A stretch of DNA of 5,247 bases from an uncultured Clostridium sp. (GTDB lineage: Bacteria; Cyanobacteriota; Vampirovibrionia; Gastranaerophilales; Gastranaerophilaceae): contig CAUDIU010000105.1 of the NCBI GenBank assembly GCA_958449715.1, positions 1-5,247 on the forward strand, written 5' to 3'. The notes beneath the pieces are model-generated. The model was given only the letters and a program-made list of their open reading frames with translations. It made no database searches and had not been told where the DNA came from. Shown here one piece after another: positions 1-5,247 of this stretch (within the stretch, counting starts at the first letter, position 1; each line of letters opens with the position of its first letter). Both the position numbers and the translations under genes were made by a program.

Positions 1-301
1 GCTTATTTCAGCTGTTATTTCGGCTGATAATATTTCTGAGAAATACGCAAAAGCAAAAGTTCTTACAAATTTTGATTATATTATACAGCTAAATCGTATG
101 AATGACGGCGTAAGACGTATAACTTCAGTTGTAGAACTTACTCCTGCAAGAACTGCAGCTTTGTCAGTGAAAGTTATTGCAAAATATGAAGACGGTAAAT
201 ATGTTACTGAGATACCTCAACCTTTGACTTCGATAAGGGCTGAGTCTTTACTTTCTGAAGCAGGTTCGATGTCTTCTCGTTTTTATCATTCTGATTTGTA
301 A
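1..301 (+). CDS. CpaF/TadA-like secretion ATPase, C-terminal fragment (5' partial)
   Basis: The frame beginning at base 2 is open from the window edge to the TAA at 299-301 and gives 99 residues, so the gene starts outside the window. The ATG at 98 is an internal Met, not a start. Residues about 18-47 hold a hydrophobic strand (NFDYIIQL) followed by NRMNDGVRRITSVVEL. This matches the late part of CpaF/TadA and VirB11-type ATPases, where 'DVIVQ..R..DG.RR.T.I.EV' follows the catalytic core. Members of this family are cytoplasmic hexameric ATPases that power type IV/Tad pilus assembly or type II/IV secretion. The Walker motifs would lie upstream and are not visible. The last 40 residues (from about AKYEDGKYV) do not resemble the usual CpaF end and look lineage-specific. 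The final 98 bp overlap the opposite-strand gene. Family call is fairly likely; the exact system is unknown. Confidence 0.68.
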   Translation, partial: LISAVISADNISEKYAKAKVLTNFDYIIQLNRMNDGVRRITSVVELTPARTAALSVKVIAKYEDGKYVTEIPQPLTSIRAESLLSEAGSMSSRFYHSDL

Positions 302-1274
302 TTCGTTCTTTCATGTCGTTAAAGATCGATTTCATTCGAGATTCATTTACAAAACTATGTGATATTTGATCAATACCTGGTCCAATATATTTTTTCATTA
401 GTTGTTTATCAACGAATGTATTAATAGGAGTCGCAAGTAAGAATAATGTACCAAGACCTCCTATTGTTTTTAGTAATTTGTTTTTAAAGATTAATGAATT
501 TTGATATTCTTTTAGAGCGTTTCTAGTTGCCTGATATGCATAATCGCCTTCTTTATACATTTCTTTCATTACTGGTAGTATATCATTGTATTTGTGATAA
601 ACTTTGTTTGGAATTTTGTTTTTGTCACCATGTTTGAGAGCATTTTTTATATTAAATGTAGCAAGAGCATTTTCTTTTGCAAATTTAATAATTTTATCTT
701 CATCAGAGCTAAGTAAATCATATCTATCTGTAAAATATTTGTTATAAAAGCGTTTAAATGGATTAATAGTTTTTTTCTCGTTATTTCGAACTTTTATTTT
801 ATTTTCTAATGTTTCAGTGATAATACGATTAAAACTTTCGTAATTATCAAGAGCACTGCCATGTGCTTGGTCTATTACATTTTTAATATGTTTATATACA
901 GCATCTTTTGCATTCCCGCTAATGCCGGCTTTCCCTAGTTTTCCAAGTGGTGATGCGATAAATTGACCGGCAATAATTACAGCTGGAAGAGCTACAATTG
1001 AAGTTAATCCTTGATAAATAGCTCTTTTAAGGGCTCTTTTTGCACTTGGGTTATAGCTTGTTTTGTCGTTTTTGTATTTATCGTATATGTCTGCTCCAAG
1101 ATACATAAAAGTAGGTGCCCAAAGTGCAGTTCCAAGTTTTGGCGCAATTTCAGAAATGGCTGTGCCAACTTCACTAGAATAGGACATCATGACCGGTAAT
1201 TTCTTACTTAACGGGTCTCTGTACTTTTCTTGTGTATTCTTTTTTCCATCAGCATTTAATATTGGATTAATCAA
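204..1274 (-). CDS. Unrecognised membrane-associated protein, 356 aa
   Basis: I do not recognise a named family. The protein begins with a polar stretch (1-27), then LPVMMSYSSEVGTAISEIAP and a hydrophobic segment near 47-62. A clear membrane segment lies at about 88-110 (GLTSIVALPAVIIAGQF). A long charged, Lys/Asn-rich, mostly helical region spans about 120-265. A second membrane segment lies at about 267-287 (GGLGTLFLLATPINTF). The tail from about 320 is hydrophilic and probably disordered. No signal peptide, Cys motif or catalytic signature is evident. The overall look recalls hypothetical proteins of Gastranaerophilales (inference from memory). The start is TTG at 1274-1272. It is preceded by AAGGG (1290-1286) with an 11-nt spacer, rather long, and I found no upstream ATG or GTG within the intergenic bases. 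An ATG at codon 29 or 30 is possible but would remove residues that look like part of the protein. The 3' end overlaps the convergent ATPase gene by 98 bp. Confidence 0.75.
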   Translation of the reverse strand: MINPILNADGKKNTQEKYRDPLSKKLPVMMSYSSEVGTAISEIAPKLGTALWAPTFMYLGADIYDKYKNDKTSYNPSAKRALKRAIYQGLTSIVALPAVIIAGQFIASPLGKLGKAGISGNAKDAVYKHIKNVIDQAHGSALDNYESFNRIITETLENKIKVRNNEKKTINPFKRFYNKYFTDRYDLLSSDEDKIIKFAKENALATFNIKNALKHGDKNKIPNKVYHKYNDILPVMKEMYKEGDYAYQATRNALKEYQNSLIFKNKLLKTIGGLGTLFLLATPINTFVDKQLMKKYIGPGIDQISHSFVNESRMKSIFNDMKERITNQNDKNEKTSNLLQKVKTQPLSKSKVEVSQ

Positions 1275-1285
1275 TTTTTTTGGGG

Positions 1286-1290
1286 CCCTT
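1286..1290 (-). promoter_or_regulatory. Candidate ribosome binding site for the TTG start at 1274
   Basis: On the minus strand AAGGG lies 11 nt upstream of the TTG codon, separated by CCCC and seven A. The spacing is at the long end of the usual range, but no other purine-rich site is close, so this site supports TTG as the start. The GGGGCCC run (1282-1288) around it stands out in this AT-rich sequence. Confidence 0.4.
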
Positions 1291-1313
1291 AATTTATAGA
1301 ATATTTCTATTTT

Positions 1314-1319
1314 ATTATA
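1314..1319 (-). promoter_or_regulatory. -10 element for the 356-aa membrane protein gene
   Basis: The minus strand reads TATAAT at 1319-1314, a perfect sigma-70-type -10 hexamer. Transcription would begin near 1307 and give a leader of about 33 nt before the TTG, enough to include the AAGGG site. I could not find a good -35 hexamer at 16-18 nt; that region (about 1336-1343) reads A-rich on this strand and overlaps the -35 of uvrB. A TG two bases upstream of the hexamer is one base off the extended -10 position. Confidence 0.45.
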
Positions 1320-1338
1320 AACAAGTAAAAATTTTTTT

Positions 1339-1366
1339 TTGCTAGTTTTTTTTATTTTAGTATAAT
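1339..1366 (+). promoter_or_regulatory. uvrB promoter (-35 TTGCTA, 16-nt spacer, -10 TATAAT)
   Basis: TTGCTA at 1339-1344 matches the -35 consensus at 4 of 6 bases. A 16-nt spacer follows, then a perfect TATAAT at 1361-1366. The A5/T9 tract at 1327-1340 just upstream could act as an UP-like or curved element. The -10 ends only 6 bases before the uvrB ATG at 1373, so the expected transcription start falls on or next to the start codon. I see no GAAC-N4-GTTC type LexA box in 1275-1372, so there is no visible sign of SOS control. Confidence 0.65.
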
Positions 1367-1372
1367 TTTAAT

Positions 1373-3358
1373 ATGGAAAGAAAATTTAAAATTTCATCTA
1401 AATATAAGCCAGCAGGAGATCAGCCAAAAGCTATTGAACAATTGGTCGAGGGAATTAAAAATGGAGATGATGCTCAGACTTTGTTAGGGATTACAGGTTC
1501 CGGTAAAACATTTACTATTGCAAATGTTATTGAAAAAGTTCAAAGACCGACACTTATTATCGCTCACAATAAAACTCTTGCAGCTCAGTTATATAATGAG
1601 TTTAAAGAGTTATTCCCAGATAACGCTGTTGAATATTTTATAAGTTATTATGACTATTATCAACCTGAAGCTTATATCCCAAGAACTGATACATTTATTG
1701 AAAAATCTGCTTCTATTAATGAAGAAATCGATAGATTAAGACATAATGCTACAAGATGCCTGTATGAAAGAAATGATGTAATTATTGTCGCATCTGTCAG
1801 TTGTATTTATGGCTTGGGACTTCCTGAAAATTATTTTAAAGGTTCTGTTGAATTAAATGTTGGGGACGAGATTAATCGAGATGATTTGTTAAAACATCTT
1901 GTTAGTGTTCAGTATACAAGGAATGATCTTGTGTTAGAACGTTCTACATTTAGAGCAAGAGGCGATATTGTTGAAATTATGCCAGCTTATGAAAAAATTA
2001 TTACAAGAGTTTACTTCTTTGGAGATGAAATTGAAAAAATTGTCAGAATTGATAATGTTACAGGAGAAATAATTGAAACCCCTCAAAAAGTTGTAATTTA
2101 TCCTGCTGTTCATTATCTTTCATATGATGAAAATGTTGAAGAAACAATAAAATTGATAAAAGAAGAGCTTCAACATCGTCTAGTTGAGCTCCAAAATGAA
2201 AACAAACTAGTTGAAGCTCAAAGATTAGAACAAAGGGTAAAATATGATATTGAAATGATTAAGGAAATGGGCTATTGTTCTGGGATTGAAAATTATTCAA
2301 GAATAATAGAACGTCGCCCGAAAGGTTCTGCTCCTGCAACTTTATTAGATTATTTTAGGGGGGATTTTTTAACCGTAATTGATGAATCGCATGTTACTCT
2401 TCCGCAGTTGAAAGGAATGTATCATGGTGATTCCTCTAGAAAAAATACTCTTATTGAATATGGGTTTAGGTTGCCTTGTGCAAGAGATAACAGACCTTTA
2501 AAGAATGAAGAATTCTTTAAAAAAGTTCATCAAAAAATTTATATTTCAGCAACTCCTGGTGATTTTGAAAGACAGACTTCTGCACAATTAGTTGAACAAA
2601 TTATCAGACCTACAGGTCTAGTAGATCCTAAAATCTCAGTTCGACCTATTGAATCTCAAATAAATGATTTAAAAGAAGAAATTAAAAAACGTACTGAAAA
2701 AGATGAAAGAGTTTTAATTACAACTTTGACTAAACGTATGGCAGAAGATTTAACAGATTTCTTTATACAAGAAGGTATTAAGGTTAGATATTTGCATAGT
2801 GAAATTCAATCATTAGAAAGGGTTGAAATTTTGCGAGATCTTAGATTAGGTGAATTTGATGTTTTAATCGGCGTAAATCTTTTGAGGGAAGGATTAGATA
2901 TTCCTGAAGTTTCTCTCGTTGCTATTATGGATGCTGATAAAGAAGGTTTTTTGAGATCTGAAACAAGTTTAATCCAAACAATAGGTCGTGCAGCTCGTAA
3001 TGCTTGCGGTGAAGTTATTATGTATGCTGATAGAATGACTGAATCTATGGAAAAGGCAATATCTGAAACAGAACGTAGAAGAAAAATTCAACTTGAATAT
3101 AATAAAAAGTATGGTATTATTCCTCAAACAATTAAAAAACCGATTGAGAATAATCTATTATCACTTGTAGCAAGCTATAGAGACTTAGAAGATATTGTTG
3201 CAGAAGAAATGGTTGATATGGGAATTGATAAAAAAGATTTACCAAAACTTATAGACAAACTTGAAAAAGATATGCATAAGGCTGCTAAAATTCTTGACTT
3301 TGAACGTGCAGCTGAGATTAGAGATAAATTGAAAAAGTTAAGAGAAATGTTAGATTAA
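1373..3358 (+). CDS. uvrB: UvrB, excinuclease ABC subunit B
   Basis: Complete 661-residue UvrB (E. coli 673), the cytoplasmic helicase-like subunit of nucleotide excision repair. It receives damaged DNA from UvrA, verifies the lesion and recruits the nuclease UvrC. The N-terminal YKPAGDQPKAI is the family signature and fixes the ATG start. Walker A is GITGSGKT with Lys45, and the Tyr-rich damage-probing beta-hairpin starts with YYDYY at 92-96. The DEAD-type motif II is DESH at 337-340 and motif VI is QTIGRAARN at 535-543, with arginine-finger candidates Arg539 and Arg542. A C-terminal UVR domain at about 626-660 (DFERAAEIRDKLKKL) is the UvrC-binding coiled coil. No key residue seems to be missing. 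There is no Shine-Dalgarno sequence: the bases before ATG are the promoter itself, which suggests leaderless translation. No uvrA or uvrC is adjacent. The stop codon runs into a terminator hairpin. Confidence 0.99.
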   Translation: MERKFKISSKYKPAGDQPKAIEQLVEGIKNGDDAQTLLGITGSGKTFTIANVIEKVQRPTLIIAHNKTLAAQLYNEFKELFPDNAVEYFISYYDYYQPEAYIPRTDTFIEKSASINEEIDRLRHNATRCLYERNDVIIVASVSCIYGLGLPENYFKGSVELNVGDEINRDDLLKHLVSVQYTRNDLVLERSTFRARGDIVEIMPAYEKIITRVYFFGDEIEKIVRIDNVTGEIIETPQKVVIYPAVHYLSYDENVEETIKLIKEELQHRLVELQNENKLVEAQRLEQRVKYDIEMIKEMGYCSGIENYSRIIERRPKGSAPATLLDYFRGDFLTVIDESHVTLPQLKGMYHGDSSRKNTLIEYGFRLPCARDNRPLKNEEFFKKVHQKIYISATPGDFERQTSAQLVEQIIRPTGLVDPKISVRPIESQINDLKEEIKKRTEKDERVLITTLTKRMAEDLTDFFIQEGIKVRYLHSEIQSLERVEILRDLRLGEFDVLIGVNLLREGLDIPEVSLVAIMDADKEGFLRSETSLIQTIGRAARNACGEVIMYADRMTESMEKAISETERRRKIQLEYNKKYGIIPQTIKKPIENNLLSLVASYRDLEDIVAEEMVDMGIDKKDLPKLIDKLEKDMHKAAKILDFERAAEIRDKLKKLREMLD

Positions 3359-3386
3359 AAAAGCCTCTTGATAAAGAGGCTTTTTT
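3357..3386. terminator. Bidirectional intrinsic terminator between uvrB and the DUF4013-like gene
   Basis: A perfect inverted repeat: six A (3357-3362) then GCCTCTT (3363-3369), a GATA loop (3370-3373), AAGAGGC (3374-3380), then six T (3381-3386). The stem is 13 bp in all, with a 7-bp mixed core, and has a U-tract on either strand. It therefore ends both uvrB (+) and the convergent gene (-). The A-run includes the last two bases of the uvrB TAA, and the minus-strand TAG (3389-3387) lies directly against the other arm. Confidence 0.93.
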
Positions 3387-4112
3387 CTAAATTATTTTAT
3401 CGCTATTTTCTTTAGCTTGTATTGATTCATAATCAACTTGTGCTAAATAGTGTCCACACATTGCAAGGTTAAATATCAGTACCATACTCCAATAAAAGAT
3501 AGCTACTGGATGTGGTATTCCTAAAAATACCCATATTACATATGTTACTGGCGCAATTAACAATGCGTTAGCTAATAAAACTTGTGGAATCATAAATAAT
3601 ACTGCAACAAGAATGTCACAACAAAATTCGGATATAACTTTAAAATTATATGCATCTGATATCTTAAAGCTTTTTGCATAACACAAATATCCAGTTAATA
3701 TTATAGATCCAAATAAGCCCCATATTATTACTTGAAAAATAAGTAAAGTATTTGGTTCAGGGATATAATTTGCAACCAAACCTGTTAAAAGAGATGCAAT
3801 CCAGCAGTTAATAGCAATAGAAGGTCCTAATGCTATTGTGCCTTTTATACCAGCCCAGAAAAGTGCAAATATATTAAATGACGGTAATACATGATCTTTT
3901 CCGTTTCTTACATTAGTTGTACATTTTATCAAAAAACCGAAAAGTAAAAGGTATGTAACTCCAAACATCCACCAAAAACCTGTTAAATCTCCTTTGGTAG
4001 CGTTAGAATATAAATGTACACAATAATAAACAGGAATTGCAAATAAAATATATTTTATAATTGCATGATTATCCTGAAAAGATTCTTCAAAAGCGTCTTT
4101 TATAGATGCCAT
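3387..4112 (-). CDS. Polytopic membrane protein, DUF4013-like
   Basis: A 241-residue integral membrane protein with about six or seven hydrophobic segments: near 18-36, 46-63, 84-112, 122-145, 163-182, 183-199 and 202-221. There is no signal peptide, and the N-terminus (MASIKDAFEESFQDN) looks cytoplasmic and amphipathic. Two features resemble DUF4013 proteins. One is GFLIKCTTNVRNGKDHVLPSFN (59-80), like the 'GYL.R..R.v..G....LP' motif. The other is KISDAYNFKVI (150-160), like the '..AF.F..I' motif before the later membrane segments. The molecular function of that family is unknown. The ATG at 4112-4110 has a strong AGAGGAG ribosome binding site 9 nt upstream. The gene has its own promoter in the 73-bp gap after the histidine kinase gene and ends against a shared terminator. 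A role in envelope sensing with the kinase is possible but rests only on adjacency. The family call is moderate; that it is a membrane protein is nearly certain. Confidence 0.85.
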   Translation of the reverse strand: MASIKDAFEESFQDNHAIIKYILFAIPVYYCVHLYSNATKGDLTGFWWMFGVTYLLLFGFLIKCTTNVRNGKDHVLPSFNIFALFWAGIKGTIALGPSIAINCWIASLLTGLVANYIPEPNTLLIFQVIIWGLFGSIILTGYLCYAKSFKISDAYNFKVISEFCCDILVAVLFMIPQVLLANALLIAPVTYVIWVFLGIPHPVAIFYWSMVLIFNLAMCGHYLAQVDYESIQAKENSDKII

Positions 4113-4121
4113 ATTCCAAAA

Positions 4122-4128
4122 CTCCTCT
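4122..4128 (-). promoter_or_regulatory. Ribosome binding site of the DUF4013-like gene
   Basis: The minus strand reads AGAGGAG at 4128-4122, with a 9-nt spacer to the ATG at 4112. This is a near-consensus Shine-Dalgarno and fixes the start. It also shows that this organism uses Shine-Dalgarno initiation, in contrast to uvrB in the same window. Confidence 0.75.
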
Positions 4129-4147
4129 ATTCTTTCACTATAGTTTA

Positions 4148-4176
4148 ATTATAACATATGTTTAGATAAAAAACAA
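4148..4176 (-). promoter_or_regulatory. Extended -10 promoter of the DUF4013-like gene
   Basis: On the minus strand TTGTTT (4176-4171) lies 17 nt before TATAAT (4153-4148). The -10 is preceded by TGT, giving the extended form TGTTATAAT. The -35 matches only the leading TTG, which is typical when an extended -10 is present. The predicted start is near 4141, leaving a leader of about 29 nt that contains the ribosome binding site. The -35 begins 9 bp after the stop codon of the histidine kinase gene. Confidence 0.65.
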
Positions 4177-4185
4177 GCCTATTTG

Positions 4186-5247
4186 TTACTGTGGAAGCGC
4201 TATTATAAATTTTGAACCTTTATTAGGCTCACTATTTAGTGATATTTTTCCCTTATGTAATTTTATAAGTTCTTTTGTTATTGATAATCCCAATCCAGTA
4301 GAGTTTTCTTGGACTTCTCCTACTTGTTCAAATTTTTTAAATATTTTTTTATGATTATTTGAAGCAATACCTATTCCGTTGTCTTCGATTTCAATAATTG
4401 CATAATTATCTTTTTTACGTGCATAAATTTTTATTGTACCATTTTCTGGTGTATATTTATTTGCATTACTGAGCAGATTAAATAATATTTGTTGGATTTT
4501 TTGATAGTCTGCTTTTATTTTAAAGTCTTTTATGTGTGTTTCAAGAGTTTGATTTTTTTTGATAAGAAGCGGATTTATTATATTTATAACTTCATTTATT
4601 GCTTGTTTAATTTCAAATTCTCGTAAGGTAAGTTTAATAGCTCCTGCTTCAATTTTAGACATATCAAGTATTTCATTAATCATTCCTAGTAAATGAAGAC
4701 CCGAGATTTTTATATCATTTATGTATTCTTTTTGTTTTTCATTAAGTTTACCTATATATTCATTTCCAAGCAAATCAGAAAATCCTAAAATAGAATTGAG
4801 TGGAGTGCGTAATTCATGTGATATGTGCGATATAAATTTAGTTTTTATTTTTTCAGATTCAAGTATTTTCTTATTACTTTTTTGTATTTTTTCATAGCCT
4901 TCTTGTAAGGCTTGAATTTGCATTTTTATAATTTTTGAAATTTCTTTATCTTTTGTTATATTGGCAATGATTGATGCACAAGTTTTAAATACTTTTTTAT
5001 CATTATCTGAAAAATTGTTTCCGGTGATAATGATTTTTCCAAAAACTGTATTTTTAATTTTTAAATTTTCCACAAGGTAGTTCCCTTGTATATTATTAAT
5101 ATTATTTGTTTTTGGATTGTATGAATATTCTAATCTTGTAGGATTTGTGTAGAATATGTATCCTGAATCAAAATTGATAATTTTTTGTAGTGTCTGAAAA
5201 ATTTCATTAGAAAAGTTTTCAGACTGTTCAATGTTAAAAAATTCATT
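4186..5247 (-). CDS. Sensor histidine kinase with GAF-like N-terminal region (5' partial)
   Basis: The frame is open from the TAA at 4188-4186 to the window edge and gives 353 residues; the true start is outside. The GTG at 5073 is an internal Val (residue 59), because the 58 codons upstream have no stop and continue the same domain. Residues 1 to about 95 (including LQKIINFDSGYIFY and NTVFGKIII) look like the end of a GAF sensor domain. A charged helical linker of about 97-138 (probable coiled coil) leads to HisKA with SHELRTP, where His144 is the expected phosphorylation site and HELRT is the kinase/phosphatase type motif. HATPase_c spans about 246-352: N-box NLLSNANKYT (Asn257, Asn261), G1 box DNGIG (289-293), F-box FKKFEQV (about 303-309) and G2 box GLGLSI (318-323). 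All catalytic boxes are intact. It ends with a bare HATPase_c and has no receiver domain. No membrane segment is visible in this part, so it may be cytosolic. No response regulator is in the window. Confidence 0.95.
   Translation of the reverse strand, partial: NEFFNIEQSENFSNEIFQTLQKIINFDSGYIFYTNPTRLEYSYNPKTNNINNIQGNYLVENLKIKNTVFGKIIITGNNFSDNDKKVFKTCASIIANITKDKEISKIIKMQIQALQEGYEKIQKSNKKILESEKIKTKFISHISHELRTPLNSILGFSDLLGNEYIGKLNEKQKEYINDIKISGLHLLGMINEILDMSKIEAGAIKLTLREFEIKQAINEVINIINPLLIKKNQTLETHIKDFKIKADYQKIQQILFNLLSNANKYTPENGTIKIYARKKDNYAIIEIEDNGIGIASNNHKKIFKKFEQVGEVQENSTGLGLSITKELIKLHKGKISLNSEPNKGSKFIIALPQ

Noticed and set aside
98..301. A free-standing 67-residue small protein starting at ATG 98
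   Set aside because: The same frame is open back to base 2, and the residues before Met are part of the CpaF-like pattern, so this is the tail of a larger gene.
1011..1199. A 62-residue + strand reading frame rich in Cys and Phe
   Set aside because: It lies wholly inside the 356-aa gene on the other strand, opposite its conserved-looking N-terminal and membrane part. It has no visible promoter or ribosome binding site.
1282..1288. GGGGCCC run as a regulatory operator
   Set aside because: It is striking against the AT-rich background, but the palindrome is only 6 bp (GGGCCC) and is explained well enough by the candidate ribosome binding site next to it.
1275..1372. LexA/SOS operator in front of uvrB
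   Set aside because: I looked for GAAC-N4-GTTC and CTG-N10-CAG type palindromes in the gap and saw none.
4171..4187. Intrinsic terminator for the histidine kinase gene (AACAA/TTGTT with T-run)
   Set aside because: The stem has only 5 pairs, four of them A-T, and overlaps the kinase stop codon and the -35 of the next gene. It is too weak to list as a terminator.

Overview
This is an AT-rich bacterial window (roughly 30% GC by eye, standard stop codons) with five protein-coding genes, two of them cut by the window edges. I see no RNA genes, mobile elements or CRISPR arrays. The 356-residue membrane protein and the CpaF-like tail recall gut Gastranaerophilales (Melainabacteria, the non-photosynthetic sister group of Cyanobacteria). 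That placement is an inference from memory of similar proteins, not a search. The only gene I can name with certainty is uvrB.

Layout from left to right: (1) the last 99 codons of a CpaF/TadA-like secretion or pilus ATPase on + (ends 301). (2) A convergent gene on - (204-1274) for an unrecognised membrane-associated protein, whose 3' end overlaps the ATPase gene by 98 bp. (3) A 98-bp divergent promoter region (1275-1372) with a consensus TATAAT on each strand. The + strand promoter is so close to uvrB that its mRNA is probably leaderless. (4) uvrB on + (1373-3358), full length with all core helicase motifs. (5) A 13-bp-stem bidirectional terminator filling the space between the uvrB stop and the stop of the next convergent gene. 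(6) A polytopic DUF4013-like membrane protein on - (3387-4112) with its own extended -10 promoter and a good ribosome binding site. (7) A sensor histidine kinase on - (4186 to the window edge). It has a GAF-like N-terminal region, HisKA and HATPase_c, and its reading frame stays open to base 5247, so its true start lies outside the window.

The genes do not form one pathway. UvrB is the damage-verification helicase of nucleotide excision repair, and no uvrA or uvrC is next to it. The histidine kinase and the DUF4013-like gene are co-directional, 73 bp apart and without a strong terminator between them. They may therefore be partly co-transcribed, although the second has its own promoter. No response regulator is visible. 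No gap between genes exceeds 100 bp. I found no convincing new multi-gene system. The points most worth checking are the probable leaderless uvrB transcript, the 98-bp tail-to-tail coding overlap, and the unrecognised membrane protein.
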